Positions 11,478 to 20,905 of a stretch of DNA of 64,000 nucleotides are shown piece after piece (position 1 is the stretch's first letter; the number at the start of each line of letters is the position of its first letter). The stretch is taken from positions 122,198 to 186,197 of the forward strand of contig NZ_JSEO01000012.1 of assembly GCF_001624705.1 (NCBI RefSeq), given 5' to 3'. The position numbers and the translations under genes are program-made. Source of the DNA: Marinomonas sp. SBI8L (GTDB taxonomy: Bacteria; Pseudomonadota; Gammaproteobacteria; Pseudomonadales; Marinomonadaceae). The notes beneath the pieces are model-generated. The model was not told where the DNA came from, ran no database searches, and saw only the letters and a list, made by a program, of their open reading frames with translations.

Positions 11478-11713
11478 TGGATACTCTCATTCCTTTTGAT
11501 TCATTAGAAACTGAAACACTTAACAATATTCTGGTTGAAGTGGTGACACGAGATGGTACTGACTATGGTAATTACGATGTGTCATTAGAGCAAAAATGCC
11601 AGCAAGCTCATTTGATGCTCAAAAACCAGCAAGCCTTTTTAGTCTTTGATACAGAGAGTGAAACGATTAAGCTTGTGAGTCGTGATCAGATGTCACAATA
11701 TGATATGGATTAG
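11477..11713 (+). CDS. yheU: UPF0270 (YheU-like) small protein
   Basis: The 78-residue product matches the YheU pattern: MDTLIPFDSL at the start, REGTDYG-like RDGTDYG near residue 27, and LEQK. UPF0270 proteins are small, cytoplasmic and of unknown function. Translational coupling to ligA (TAATG overlap) places it at the end of the zipA-ligA group. In E. coli the homologue sits elsewhere, so the position carries no functional hint that I recognise. Confidence 0.85.
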
Positions 11714-11718
11714 CTGTT

Positions 11719-11748
11719 ATGACGGAAGTAAGTATTTACTTCCGTCAT
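11719..11748. terminator. Perfect 13-bp hairpin between yheU and cysE
   Basis: ATGACGGAAGTAA (11719-11731) pairs exactly with 11736-11748 around the loop GTAT. It separates two convergent genes and could act in both directions. Neither side has a clear T-run. Confidence 0.5.
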
Positions 11749-11803
11749 ATGATTCAAATAATTTTTTGAATACAAAGTAGTTAAATCAACTTATCTAGAT
11801 AAA

Positions 11804-12640
11804 CTATTTACATTCACCTGAAGGTGTACGAACACAATGGTTAATATTGTGGTCCATTCCTAATGCTGGCTCCGCTTCTGTATTACGGCCAACTTCTTTC
11901 GCTGGAACGCCTGCAACCGTTGTGTGTGCTCTTACTGCTTCAAGAACAACGCTACCTGCTCCGACTTTCGCGCCTTCGCCAACTTCAATATTACCCAAAA
12001 TTTTAGCGCCAGCGCCAATGAGTACACCTCGTCTAATTTTTGGATGGCGATCACCATGTTGTTTACCTGTTCCACCTAAGGTGACAGACTGAAGGATAGA
12101 AACATTATTTTCTATCACACAGGTTTCACCGACCACTAAGCCTGTGGCATGATCAAGCATGATACCTGAACCAATTTTTGCTGCTGGATGGATATCAACT
12201 CCAAACGCAATCGACATCTGGCCTTGTAAATACAGTGCTAAACTTTCTCTGCCATTATTCCACAGCCAATGGGCAACACGGTAAGTTTGAAGTGCATGAA
12301 AGCCTTTGAAAAAGAGTAAAGGTGTCGTCAATGACTCGCACGCCGCATCTCGATCCGGTATGGCTAAAATGTCATTTTCAATATCTTTGACTATGCCCGA
12401 CTCTGGATCTGAGAAGGCTTCTTGAATAACTTCCCTTAACACCAGAGCTGGTACTGAGATACTATCCAATTTGCTGGCGAGTAAAAAACTCAAAGCACAG
12501 CTTAAAGAATCATGCCTTAGTATGGTAGTGTTAAATAAACTGGCTAGAATCGGTTCACCCTGTGCTAATTGTTTGGCCTCATCTTTTAAAGATGACCATA
12601 AATTGCTTGATGTCACAGAGGATGTTGTTGAATGGCTCAA
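11804..12640 (-). CDS. cysE: Serine O-acetyltransferase
   Basis: CysE makes O-acetylserine from serine and acetyl-CoA, the first step of cysteine synthesis. The 278-residue protein has the helical N-terminal SATase domain (about 13-115) and a left-handed beta-helix of hexapeptide repeats with the catalytic-region histidines in GIMLDHATG and HGDRHPKI. The start is TTG at 12640, because no ATG lies in frame before the conserved N-terminal domain, and AGGTAG precedes it. The C-terminus ends SGECK rather than in the isoleucine that inserts into CysK in the cysteine synthase complex. Confidence 0.95.
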   Translation of the reverse strand: MSHSTTSSVTSSNLWSSLKDEAKQLAQGEPILASLFNTTILRHDSLSCALSFLLASKLDSISVPALVLREVIQEAFSDPESGIVKDIENDILAIPDRDAACESLTTPLLFFKGFHALQTYRVAHWLWNNGRESLALYLQGQMSIAFGVDIHPAAKIGSGIMLDHATGLVVGETCVIENNVSILQSVTLGGTGKQHGDRHPKIRRGVLIGAGAKILGNIEVGEGAKVGAGSVVLEAVRAHTTVAGVPAKEVGRNTEAEPALGMDHNINHCVRTPSGECK

Positions 12641-12750
12641 GATCTGTCTACCTATTTGAATTTGAAGCTAGAATGAAGCTTAATATGGGTAGAATGTAAC
12701 AAAACAAGGGGGAGTGCAATGATTGCTGCTTCACCTAAGTTGGAGAGAAT

Positions 12751-13089
12751 ATGACTATTAAGACTGTTGCAGATGCTTTGCATGTGTTTTACGAATTAAA
12801 CAGTGAGTTTTCTAATGCTTATTGGGAAATGAATGAAATCAATAATAAGGATATGTTTTTTGCAATGAAATGCATGTTGCAAGATGAACTTGATGAATTG
12901 CATAAACTAAGCATGCAGGATCATGAGTATCCATATGAAGTAATTAACCCAGTTGTACTGAATCTAAGTGTTAAACTGAGAAAACTTTTGCCTAAACTAG
13001 ATACTGTTGTGTTTAGAACAGAAACTTTAAATAATTTAGAAAGGTTGATTCCTTTAGCTTGTGAGCTATTTGAAAGCAAAGTTAATTAA
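12751..13089 (+). CDS. Uncharacterised 112-residue helical protein
   Basis: I do not recognise this family. The product looks cytoplasmic and mostly alpha-helical, with no signal peptide, membrane segment or cysteine motif, and a negatively charged centre (about residues 44-60). A good ribosome-binding site (GGAGAG) precedes the ATG and a strong terminator follows, so it looks like a self-standing transcription unit between divergent cysE and convergent mnmC. Confidence 0.75.
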   Translation: MTIKTVADALHVFYELNSEFSNAYWEMNEINNKDMFFAMKCMLQDELDELHKLSMQDHEYPYEVINPVVLNLSVKLRKLLPKLDTVVFRTETLNNLERLIPLACELFESKVN

Positions 13090-13110
13090 AAGATAGTCAG
13101 CTGATCATAT

Positions 13111-13148
13111 AAAAGCGCTTATGTTATTAACATAAGCGCTTTTTTTAT
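13111..13148. terminator. Bidirectional intrinsic terminator
   Basis: AAAAGCGCTTATG (13111-13123) pairs with 13131-13143 and is followed by a T-run. It lies between the convergent 12751 gene and mnmC, and the A-run on the left gives a T-run on the other strand. Confidence 0.85.
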
Positions 13149-15130
13149 TATTGGCCTTTTTTTAAGCTTCTTGTAAGGAATCTAGCGGGATGAATGACAT
13201 TTTCAATTTGCCTCTCATATACCGAAGTTTCACCAAGAATTAAATTAGCTAAATACTCTCCCGATAGAGGGGTTGAGATGAGCCCGCGAGATCCGTGGCC
13301 CATATTAATGTATAAGCCTGACAGGTTTTCAACAATCTGATCTGTTTTCCATTTAGCATTTTTTGATAGTGCTTTATATGCTTGTTTAAATGCTTCTTGG
13401 TCAGGAATAGGGCCAACGATTGGTGCATAATCAGCAACCGTACAACGAAAGGATACTCTTCCGCTGCAATCAGTGTCTCTTGCTAGCCAATCATGCTCAG
13501 GTAAAAGCTCAGAGAGCTTTTTAAGGTTGCTTTGATGGTCAGCTAAAGTGACGTCTGTGCTGGTATCGCTCAACCCGTAAGAAGAACCAAAATTGAGCAC
13601 ATTATTTATTGCAGGAGAGACATAACCTGTCTGACAAAGCACTTTTTCTAGGTTTAAAGGCTCCGTTAGAGAAAGTGCAGATACTTGGCCTCTTATTGCT
13701 TTTGTGGGCAGAGAGATAAAGCGATCAACTATTTCTTTATGGTTTGCTGTGCATAAAATTAGAGTATTTGCTCTTTGTGTTTTGGTGCCACCCTCTTGAG
13801 AGAGCTTAGCTCTGACTTCCCAACCACCATTAGTTTGTTTTAGATCTGTTAATTCATGATTACCACGGAATTGAATGTTTTCATGTTGAATCAGTTGTTG
13901 GCACCATTTTTTAGGGCATACCCAGCCAGAAAGAGGTAAGTAAATTGCTCTGTTTTTCGCCGGTTCGACGATACTTTTAGGGTATAGACCTTGATGAATA
14001 AGCTTATCGAATTTAGCTGCTTCATTATCATTGGTCGGTCTTTGTTCTAGGCCTGTTTGTTGCCAAATACCTTTGTTATCTGTTCCAAGCTGGTTAAGTT
14101 CTCTATTAGCATATAAGTAAGAGCTGAGGTAAAAACGATTGATGCCAGTATCTTGACTGGCTAGTTTGGGGTATAGCATGCCTTGAGCATTGCCTGAGGC
14201 TTCTTCTGCAACATTTTTGTGTGAATCCCACACCTCCACATGCAATCCCTTATTTGCCAGTGCTCTTGCTGTATGGCAGCCAGCAAGCCCCGCTCCAATA
14301 ATGAGTATTTTTTCAGAGGGAGCTTTGACAGGTCTGTTGCTAAACCAAGCAAGCCCTTCAGTTTGGCGTTGAGCATAGTTCAGTGTCTGCTGGTCTAGTT
14401 TTCCGATTGCCATCTCTCGTTTGTGACCAAAGCCTTTTACTTTGTTAACCTCAAAACCAATAGACTTAAGTCCTCGACGGACTATGCCTGCAGCGGTAAA
14501 GGTAGAAAAAGTAGAGCCTGTTTTACTGAGCCGCTTTATTTGCTGGAAAAGGGCTTCATTCCACATTTCGGGATTCTTGCTAGGTGCAAAGCCATCTAAA
14601 AACCAAGCATCAACATCAGCATTCATGCTGGCAAAGCCATCGGCGGCTTCACCAAAATATAAGCTTAATTGCACTCGACCTTGATCAAGTTCTATTCTGT
14701 GTAGACCTTTGCACAAGGTTGGATATTTGGTGATTAGCTCTTCTGATAAGTGGCTTAATGTTGGCCAAATGCTTAAAGCATTTGTTAGCATTTCTTTTGT
14801 CAGAGGGTACTTTTCGACTGAAATAAAATGTAGGCGTTTATGCTCAAAGCCGATTTTGTCTTGCTGGTAAAGCTCTTGCCAGAGTAACCAAGCGCACAGG
14901 AAGTTCAAGCCTGTACCAAAACCAGTTTCCGCAATTGTAAAGCTGTTTGGATTTGGTGATAGAGCGAGCTCCAGCCACCTTTCTTTTAGCTGATTGTGTT
15001 GTAGAAAAACATAATTAGTTTCATCTAGACCTGATTTTTGGTCAAAATAGATATCGTCAAATTGGTTTGAGCGGGGAACACCATCAGCACCCCAAGAAAG
15101 TTGAGGTGCTTCAATTTTATAGCTTTTCAA
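13148..15130 (-). CDS. mnmC: MnmC, bifunctional tRNA wobble-uridine modification enzyme
   Basis: MnmC finishes mnm5(s2)U34 in tRNAs. Its FAD domain removes the carboxymethyl group and its methyltransferase domain then methylates. The 660-residue protein has both parts: an N-terminal SAM domain (about 1-240, with ETGFGTGLNFL and WFLDGFAPSKNPEMW) and a C-terminal DAO-type FAD domain starting with ILIIGAGLAG near residue 273. The start is TTG at 15130 with AAGG upstream. Length matches E. coli MnmC (668 residues), so no domain is missing. Confidence 0.95.
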   Translation of the reverse strand: MKSYKIEAPQLSWGADGVPRSNQFDDIYFDQKSGLDETNYVFLQHNQLKERWLELALSPNPNSFTIAETGFGTGLNFLCAWLLWQELYQQDKIGFEHKRLHFISVEKYPLTKEMLTNALSIWPTLSHLSEELITKYPTLCKGLHRIELDQGRVQLSLYFGEAADGFASMNADVDAWFLDGFAPSKNPEMWNEALFQQIKRLSKTGSTFSTFTAAGIVRRGLKSIGFEVNKVKGFGHKREMAIGKLDQQTLNYAQRQTEGLAWFSNRPVKAPSEKILIIGAGLAGCHTARALANKGLHVEVWDSHKNVAEEASGNAQGMLYPKLASQDTGINRFYLSSYLYANRELNQLGTDNKGIWQQTGLEQRPTNDNEAAKFDKLIHQGLYPKSIVEPAKNRAIYLPLSGWVCPKKWCQQLIQHENIQFRGNHELTDLKQTNGGWEVRAKLSQEGGTKTQRANTLILCTANHKEIVDRFISLPTKAIRGQVSALSLTEPLNLEKVLCQTGYVSPAINNVLNFGSSYGLSDTSTDVTLADHQSNLKKLSELLPEHDWLARDTDCSGRVSFRCTVADYAPIVGPIPDQEAFKQAYKALSKNAKWKTDQIVENLSGLYINMGHGSRGLISTPLSGEYLANLILGETSVYERQIENVIHPARFLTRSLKKGQ

Positions 15131-15151
15131 GCCGAGTTAACCTTTTATCTG

Positions 15152-15694
15152 TTAGTTACGAGTAATGCTTTCAATAATGACTGGGGTTTGCGGCACATTC
15201 TGATATGGCCCAACATTTCCAGTTCGCTGGGCTGCAATTTTATCAACAACATCCATGCCATTAAGTACCTTGCCAAATACGGTATAACCATAGCCATTTA
15301 CCCCATGGTTAAGAAAAGGGTTGGATACATGGTTAATGAAGAATTGAGAGGTTGCACTGTTTGGATTTGATGTTCTTGCCATTGCAAGAGTGCCTCTATC
15401 ATTAAATAGACCGTTTTGACCTTCGTATGGAATCGGCTTTTTACTTTTCTTTTGTGCTAAATCTTTAGTGAAGCCACCGCCTTGAATCATAAAGCCTGAC
15501 ATAACACGATGAAAAATAGTGCCTGAGTAATAACCTTCATCAACATAGGCTAGGAAGTTTTGCACTGTAATAGGGGACTCATTGTCGTACAACTCTACTT
15601 CAATGTTGCCTAAATTAGTCGAGATATTTACTTGTGTTGCAAAGGCAGACAAGCTTGATAGAGTGATGAACAAGAAGCAAATAAGCTGTTTCAT
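15152..15694 (-). CDS. ppiA: Periplasmic cyclophilin-type peptidyl-prolyl isomerase
   Basis: The 180-residue product has a signal peptide (about residues 1-19, ending AFA) and a full cyclophilin domain. Core motifs are FHRVMSGFMIQGG, MARTSNPNSATSQFFIN and a C-terminal FGKVLNGMDVVDKI. It should assist folding of exported proteins by proline isomerisation. A strong ribosome-binding site (AAGGAAG) precedes the ATG. Only 21 bases separate it from mnmC, so the two may be co-transcribed. Confidence 0.93.
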   Translation of the reverse strand: MKQLICFLFITLSSLSAFATQVNISTNLGNIEVELYDNESPITVQNFLAYVDEGYYSGTIFHRVMSGFMIQGGGFTKDLAQKKSKKPIPYEGQNGLFNDRGTLAMARTSNPNSATSQFFINHVSNPFLNHGVNGYGYTVFGKVLNGMDVVDKIAAQRTGNVGPYQNVPQTPVIIESITRN

Positions 15695-15809
15695 AGATAG
15701 AATCTTCCTTATAAAATTTGCTTTATACTAGTGATTCGGCTCTCTTGAGCCAATAGCTTAAGTTGAATTTAAAAGAATTAATGATGAATTTTGATGTAAA
15801 TGGTGATGC

Positions 15810-16103
15810 ATGCGAAATGTCGAAGTAGAAATTGAGTACTGTACCTTGTGTCGTTGGATGTTACGTGCAGCATGGTTATCACAAGAATTGTTGTCGACTT
15901 TTGATGAGGACATAAAAAGTGTGAAGCTGATTCCTGTTCAAGGTGGGATATTCAAAGTTAGAGCCAATGGTGAAGAAATCTGGTGCCGCAAGCAAGAAGA
16001 TGGGTTTCCTGATGCAAAAGCATTGAAGCAGAGGTTAAGGGATTTAATTGACCCAGAAAGGGATCTTGGTCATCTAGACAAACATAAAAAAGCCCAACAA
16101 TAG
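15810..16103 (+). CDS. SelT/SelW/SelH (Rdx) family selenoprotein-like redox protein
   Basis: The 97-residue protein begins with a beta-strand leading to CTLC at about residues 11-14, the thioredoxin-like CxxC or CxxU site of the Rdx family. Here both positions are cysteine, so no selenocysteine is needed. GGIFKVRANGEEIW is the typical second motif. Rdx proteins are small cytoplasmic thiol-redox proteins, with partners largely unknown in bacteria. Its stop codon lies inside the hairpin that ends the transcript. Confidence 0.85.
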   Translation: MRNVEVEIEYCTLCRWMLRAAWLSQELLSTFDEDIKSVKLIPVQGGIFKVRANGEEIWCRKQEDGFPDAKALKQRLRDLIDPERDLGHLDKHKKAQQ

Positions 16104-16130
16104 TTAGGCTTTAGTTAGGCTTTTTTATTT
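16086..16130. terminator. Terminator hairpin overlapping the end of the SelW-like gene
   Basis: AAAAAAGCC (16086-16094) pairs with GGCTTTTTT (16118-16126). The unit TAGTTAGGCTT is tandemly repeated inside. It separates the convergent SelW-like gene and yciI. Confidence 0.65.
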
Positions 16131-16142
16131 AGTTAGAAGCTT

Positions 16143-16439
16143 TTAGAAAACCTGTTTAAAGGGTTTTACTGCGACAGATTGATAAACGCCTGCTTCTAGG
16201 TAGGGGTCTGCATCTGCCCAGTTTTGTGCACTTGCAAGGCTGTCAAATTCAGCAACCACTAAACTGCCACTAAAGCCAGCATCGCCAGGATCGTTACTAT
16301 CAATTGCAGGATGAGGTCCAGCAAGAACTAAGCGGCCTTCATTACGAAGCGTTTGTAAGCGTTCAAGGTGGGCAGGTCTTGCTGCTTGCCTTCCTGCTAG
16401 GCTATTTTCAACGTCTTGGCTAATAACAGCGTAAAGCAT
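16143..16439 (-). CDS. yciI: YciI family protein
   Basis: The 98-residue protein has the YciI fold pattern: MLYAVISQD at the start, [19 protein letters not shown] and a [14 protein letters not shown] segment before a C-terminal strand. YciI proteins are small ferredoxin-like-fold proteins of unsettled activity, with a conserved His/Asp pair. It starts 2 bases after the yciB stop, so the two form an operon. Confidence 0.9.
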   Translation of the reverse strand: MLYAVISQDVENSLAGRQAARPAHLERLQTLRNEGRLVLAGPHPAIDSNDPGDAGFSGSLVVAEFDSLASAQNWADADPYLEAGVYQSVAVKPFKQVF

Positions 16440-16441
16440 GT

Positions 16442-16978
16442 TTAATCCTTATTTTGAATGTGTGAGGACAGGTAAATACCTTGAATAATAACAAAAACAA
16501 AGGTTAAACCTAGTAGACCAAATAGTTTGAAGTTAACCCAAATTTCTTCGCTGAATTGGAAGGCGACATATAAGTTTAATGTGCCAGACACAAGAAAGAA
16601 GCCAACCCAAGCAAGGTTTAGGGTACGCCAAACTTTAAAAGGAAGTTGGATCTTTTCTCCCATCATACGTTGCATAATGTTTTTCTGGCCAACAAATTGG
16701 CTACCAAAAAATACAACAGCGAATAACCAATTAACTATGGTTGGTTTCCATTTGATAAAGTCGCCGTCACCAAACAAAATTGTCGCGCCACCTAATAAAA
16801 TCACGAGAACAAGTGACACCAGGTGCATTTTTTCAACAGTTTTATGTTTAACCCAGTTGTAACCAACTTGAATAATTGTCGCAGGAATAAGAACGGCTGT
16901 CGCCATGATTAAATCTCCTGTGTACTTGTACACAGCGAAGAAGATAATGATGGGTAAAAAGTCGAATAAAATTTTCAT
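16442..16978 (-). CDS. yciB: YciB (IspZ), inner-membrane septation protein
   Basis: The 178-residue product has about five membrane helices and the family motif [10 protein letters not shown] at the N-terminus, with [11 protein letters not shown] in the middle. YciB affects septation and envelope integrity and interacts with elongation and division proteins in E. coli. It is upstream of yciI in one transcription unit and divergent from rnm, as in other gammaproteobacteria. Confidence 0.94.
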   Translation of the reverse strand: MKILFDFLPIIIFFAVYKYTGDLIMATAVLIPATIIQVGYNWVKHKTVEKMHLVSLVLVILLGGATILFGDGDFIKWKPTIVNWLFAVVFFGSQFVGQKNIMQRMMGEKIQLPFKVWRTLNLAWVGFFLVSGTLNLYVAFQFSEEIWVNFKLFGLLGLTFVFVIIQGIYLSSHIQNKD

Positions 16979-17044
16979 ATAAAAACCAAATTATGTATGC
17001 TGGAAGCATAATACCTATCTATAGACCCAAAGAACAAGAGAGAC

Positions 17045-17896
17045 ATGCAAGAGTCTTTATTACATCGTCGAATCGATTTACATACCCATTCAACCTGTTC
17101 GGATGGAATGTTAACACCTACTGAGCTTTTAACTAAAGCGAAAGAACAGAATATAGAAGTCTTCTCATTAACCGATCATGACACTTTAACTGGGCTACAA
17201 GAGGCGCAAACCGCCGCGGATAAGCTTGGGATTAAACTTGTTCCAGGTGTAGAACTCTCTGTCCAGTGGTCAGGGATTCCGTTGCATATGGTGGTTCTTG
17301 GATTTGATAAAGAAAATGATGTTTTAACCTCTATTGTTGAGAAAAACCAAGAAACGCGATTAGAAAGAGCGAAACGTATTGCTCAATTATTGGTTAAACA
17401 AGGCTTACCAGATTTATATGAAAAGGCTGTGCTAGAAGCTGGTCCCAGTCAAATCGGCAGGCCTCATTTTGCTAGGGTGATGGTCAGAGAGGGGCTGGTG
17501 AAAGATGAGAATAAAGCCTTTGATCAATATTTAGGTAACAAGCGTTTAGGTAAATTACGCGATGTTTGGCCAGCCCTTGAAGAAGTCGTTCCTGATTTAG
17601 CTAAAACATCCTGTGATCTGGTGATGGCTCATCCTAAACGCTACCCTCTTACATTAACTAAGCTAAGACGCTTAATGACTCTCTTTTCTGAACTTGGAGG
17701 GAATGCAATGGAAGTGTCTTCTGGTAATGAAAACCCACAAAGTGTGCGTCTCCTAGAGACCATTAGTCGAGACCTAGGCTTGTCTGTCTCGGTTGGTAGC
17801 GACTTTCATGGACCATATGGGCCTTGGTGTGAGGTTGGAAAGTTCACTTCAATTCAAGAAGCTAGCCTAAATCCTCTTTGGCATAAATGGCTTTAA
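17045..17896 (+). CDS. rnm: PHP-domain phosphoesterase, RNase AM / YciV family
   Basis: The 283-residue protein has the PHP-domain metal sites: DLHTHSTCSDG (about 12-22), SLTDHDT (about 41-47) and a C-terminal SDFHGP. The family includes E. coli YciV (Rnm), which trims 5' ends of rRNAs and acts on 3',5'-bisphosphonucleotides. It is the first gene of a rightward group with yciO and rluB and is divergent from yciB. Confidence 0.9.
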   Translation: MQESLLHRRIDLHTHSTCSDGMLTPTELLTKAKEQNIEVFSLTDHDTLTGLQEAQTAADKLGIKLVPGVELSVQWSGIPLHMVVLGFDKENDVLTSIVEKNQETRLERAKRIAQLLVKQGLPDLYEKAVLEAGPSQIGRPHFARVMVREGLVKDENKAFDQYLGNKRLGKLRDVWPALEEVVPDLAKTSCDLVMAHPKRYPLTLTKLRRLMTLFSELGGNAMEVSSGNENPQSVRLLETISRDLGLSVSVGSDFHGPYGPWCEVGKFTSIQEASLNPLWHKWL

Positions 17897-17999
17897 ATAT
17901 TAGTCTGATGATTTAAATCGGATTTTGCTTCATTATTAGGCTAGTATCTAATTGATGTCTAAATATTTTCTCAAGGAATGAGGCGGGAGAGATTAAATC

Positions 18000-18620
18000 A
18001 TGAGTCAATTTTTTCAGATCCACCCTGATAACCCGCAAGCGAGATTGATTCGTCAAGCGACGGACATTATTCGTAATGGCGGGGTCATTGTTTATCCTAC
18101 TGATTGTGGTTATTCCTTGGGTTGCCATATAGGTGACAAAGCCGCTTTGGATCGAATTCGTCAAATTAGGCGTTTAGATGATAAGCACAATTTTACGCTT
18201 GTTTGTAAAGACTTATCTGAAATTTCAACCTATGCACGTTTCGACAATAGGCTTTATCGTTTATTAAAGCATCACACGCCAGGGCCTTATACCTTTATCT
18301 TTGGGGCGACTTCTGAAGTACCAAGACGTCTATTGCATCCTAAGCGTAAGACAATAGGTATCCGAATCCCTGAAAACAAAATTGTACAGGCTTTATTAGA
18401 TGAATTAGGTGAGCCTATTATGAGCTCGTCTCTTATCCTGCCTAATGAAACCATGCCAATGATGGATCCTTATGACATTCGCGATACTTTACAGCATCAA
18501 TTAGATCTAGTAATTGATGGCGGATACTGTGGAATGGAGCCAACAACCGTGATTAAAATGGATGTTGATGATATGGCAGTGCTGCGCCAAGGGGCAGGAG
18601 ATGCAAGCGCTTTTATTTAA
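18000..18620 (+). CDS. yciO: YciO, Sua5/YrdC-family protein
   Basis: The 206-residue protein is a stand-alone YrdC-type fold with the start MSQFFQIHPDNPQ, GGVIVYPTDCGYSLGC and IGIRIPENKIVQALLDELGEP, which is the YciO subgroup. YrdC/Sua5 relatives make threonylcarbamoyl-AMP for tRNA t6A, but YciO proteins are usually a second, non-essential paralogue with weak or uncertain activity. A GGGAGA ribosome-binding site precedes the start. Confidence 0.9.
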   Translation: MSQFFQIHPDNPQARLIRQATDIIRNGGVIVYPTDCGYSLGCHIGDKAALDRIRQIRRLDDKHNFTLVCKDLSEISTYARFDNRLYRLLKHHTPGPYTFIFGATSEVPRRLLHPKRKTIGIRIPENKIVQALLDELGEPIMSSSLILPNETMPMMDPYDIRDTLQHQLDLVIDGGYCGMEPTTVIKMDVDDMAVLRQGAGDASAFI

Positions 18621-18750
18621 TTACATTTGATCACTTGGTATTAAAGGGCTTGCCGCTTATAATGCGCCCAATTGCATTGGTTTTGCATGACACACAGAAT
18701 TTGAATTTTAGTAAGAAGGTTGCTGAGAAGCATTCCAAAAAGAGGTCGTA

Positions 18751-19641
18751 ATGGACGAGAAGTTACAAAAAGTATTAGCACGTGCTGGACAAGGCTCACG
18801 CCGTGAAATGGAAACGCGTATTCGAGAAGGTCGTGTTCTAGTTAATGGTGAAGTTGCCACTTTAGGCGACAGAGTAAAGGTGACTGATAACATCAAGCTT
18901 GATGGTTATGAAGTAAAAGTCACTGAAGCCGGTGCTAGTCGTAGAGTTATTATCTATAACAAGCCAGAAGGTGAAGTCTGTACTCGTAAAGACCCAGAGG
19001 GGCGCCCGACAGTATTTGATAAGTTGCCTAAATTGAAAGGTGAACGTTGGATTGCTGTTGGTCGTCTTGATATTAATACGTCTGGATTGTTGTTATTTAC
19101 GACAGATGGTGAATTAGCAAACAAATTGATGCATCCATCAACAGAAATTGATCGTGAATACCTAGTGCGCGTTATGGGTGAAATCAATGATGATCATATT
19201 GAAACCTTGAAGAAAGGGGTTTTGCTTGATGATGGCATGGCGAAATTTACTGATATTGTTGATGGTGGTGGTGAAGGTATTAACCGTTGGTTCTACGTCT
19301 GTGTTATGGAAGGCCGTAACCGTGAGGTAAGACGCTTATGGGAATCACAAGGGGTTAAGGTAAACCGATTGAAGCGTGTTCGTTTTGGGCCTGTTTTCTT
19401 GCCATCAAAAGCCAAAATGGGCCGCAGTGTTGAGATGGATGAGGCAGAAGTAAACGGCCTTTGTGATCTTGTTGGTTTGTCTCATGGTGCTGTGAAGCCT
19501 AAAACTCAGCAGCAAAAGTCTGATGCGAAGCGCCTTAAAGGTAAGTCTATGGGAGCTCGTAAGCCTAAAGGCTTTGATTGGCAGTCTTCAGATAAGCCTG
19601 AATTTAAACCTAAAAAATCAGGTAAGCGTACTTTTAGATAA
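18751..19641 (+). CDS. rluB: RluB, 23S rRNA pseudouridine 2605 synthase
   Basis: The 296-residue protein has an N-terminal S4 RNA-binding domain (about 3-60) and a pseudouridine synthase domain with the catalytic aspartate in [34 protein letters not shown] is characteristic of RluB. The C-terminal tail is rich in Lys, Arg and Gln, as often seen in RluB. It follows yciO by 130 bases. No scpA or scpB gene lies between them. Confidence 0.95.
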   Translation: MDEKLQKVLARAGQGSRREMETRIREGRVLVNGEVATLGDRVKVTDNIKLDGYEVKVTEAGASRRVIIYNKPEGEVCTRKDPEGRPTVFDKLPKLKGERWIAVGRLDINTSGLLLFTTDGELANKLMHPSTEIDREYLVRVMGEINDDHIETLKKGVLLDDGMAKFTDIVDGGGEGINRWFYVCVMEGRNREVRRLWESQGVKVNRLKRVRFGPVFLPSKAKMGRSVEMDEAEVNGLCDLVGLSHGAVKPKTQQQKSDAKRLKGKSMGARKPKGFDWQSSDKPEFKPKKSGKRTFR

Positions 19642-19656
19642 TGGAATAGGAATTTT

Positions 19657-20112
19657 ATGATGCGTTGGTTGGTTATATTATTAATTAGTTTAGTGGTTGC
19701 AGCTATTGTTTATATCAATATGAATAATGGTACTCCTGAAGAACTAGGTGTGACTAATGGACAATTAAAAGTTTGTCCCGAGTCCCCCAACTGCGTATCT
19801 AGTTTGTCTGATATAAGTGACGAGCAACATTTTATTGAAGCGATTAGCTATCAAATGAGCCGTCCGAAAATGCAGCTAGCGCTAGAAAAGTACCTACTTT
19901 CAACTTCTAAGTATCGTATTGTAAAAAGTGAATTAGGTTACCTGCATACGGAAGTGGAAAGTGATTTAATTGGTTTTATTGATGATATTGAGTTTTATTT
20001 ACCTAAAGACGAAAATATTATTCATATTAGATCTGCATCTCGTGTTGGTTTTTCTGATTTCGATGTTAATCGAAACCGAGTTAGACAAATCAGCGCGGCT
20101 CTTGTAAAGTAA
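19657..20112 (+). CDS. DUF1499 family membrane-anchored protein
   Basis: The 151-residue product has an N-terminal membrane helix (about residues 4-22), then the DUF1499 signature LGVTNGQLKVCPESPNCVSS (about 31-50) and a C-terminal alpha/beta region ending IRSASRVGFSDFDVNRNRV. The function of DUF1499 is unknown. It starts 15 bases after rluB and may share its transcript. Confidence 0.85.
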   Translation: MMRWLVILLISLVVAAIVYINMNNGTPEELGVTNGQLKVCPESPNCVSSLSDISDEQHFIEAISYQMSRPKMQLALEKYLLSTSKYRIVKSELGYLHTEVESDLIGFIDDIEFYLPKDENIIHIRSASRVGFSDFDVNRNRVRQISAALVK

Positions 20113-20179
20113 TTTGGTATGTTAAACATGGACTTAACTTAGGTTTGAGTCATTAAAATATTGTGGATGAGGGCTGGCA

Positions 20180-20899
20180 ATGAGCGCCGAAGAAAGTCAA
20201 TCAATTCTAATCGTAGAAGATGATGAGAGATTAGCGTTACTCACCAAGGAATATTTACAAAAGAATGGTTATCAAGTCGATGTGGAAGCTGACGGAAGTC
20301 GAGCAATCACTCGAATTATTGAAACCCAGCCATCCTTAGTGATCTTAGATTTAATGCTTCCTGGAGCTGATGGTTTTACTGTATGTCGTAGTGTAAGAGA
20401 AGGTTATAAATCACCTATTCTTATGCTGACAGCGCGTAGTGACGATGTGGACCAAATTCTAGGTTTAGAAATTGGTGCTGATGATTACGTGTCTAAACCG
20501 GTAAAACCGAGAGTACTGCTTGCTAGGGTTCAATCATTACTACGTCGCAGTGTAATGGATGTCGGCAAGCAAACAGGTGGAAGCCAAGGTGAGCAGAATC
20601 TAACCTTTGGGCCACTTGTCATAGACAACACACGTCGTGAAGCTTGGGTGCACGGTGAAGAAATTGAACTAACCAGTGCTGAGTTCGACCTGTTATGGTT
20701 GTTGGCAAGCAATGCTGGACGTATTTTAAGCCGTGAAGAAATTTTTGGCGAATTACGTGGTATTGAATACGACGGACAAGATCGTTCTGTTGATGTGAGA
20801 ATCTCACGTATTCGATCTAAAATTGGTGATGACCCTGTTCATCCTAGAAGGATTAAAACAATTCGTAGCAAGGGCTACTTATTTGTTAAAGAAGTCTAG
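20180..20899 (+). CDS. rstA: OmpR-family response regulator, RstA-like
   Basis: The 239-residue protein has a receiver domain (about 8-120) with Asp pair Glu14-Asp15, phospho-acceptor Asp57 in LDLMLPG, and Lys in SKP, then a winged-helix DNA-binding domain (about 140-237). LMLPGADGFTVCR resembles RstA. The partner kinase starts 6 bases after its stop. The exact orthology to E. coli RstA is inferred from sequence resemblance; membership in the OmpR family is certain. Confidence 0.85.
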   Translation: MSAEESQSILIVEDDERLALLTKEYLQKNGYQVDVEADGSRAITRIIETQPSLVILDLMLPGADGFTVCRSVREGYKSPILMLTARSDDVDQILGLEIGADDYVSKPVKPRVLLARVQSLLRRSVMDVGKQTGGSQGEQNLTFGPLVIDNTRREAWVHGEEIELTSAEFDLLWLLASNAGRILSREEIFGELRGIEYDGQDRSVDVRISRIRSKIGDDPVHPRRIKTIRSKGYLFVKEV

Positions 20900-20905
20900 A
20901 GGCTT

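Noticed and set aside
15810-16103. Selenocysteine codon in the SelW-like gene
   Set aside because: The CxxC site has cysteine codons at both positions and no in-frame TGA.
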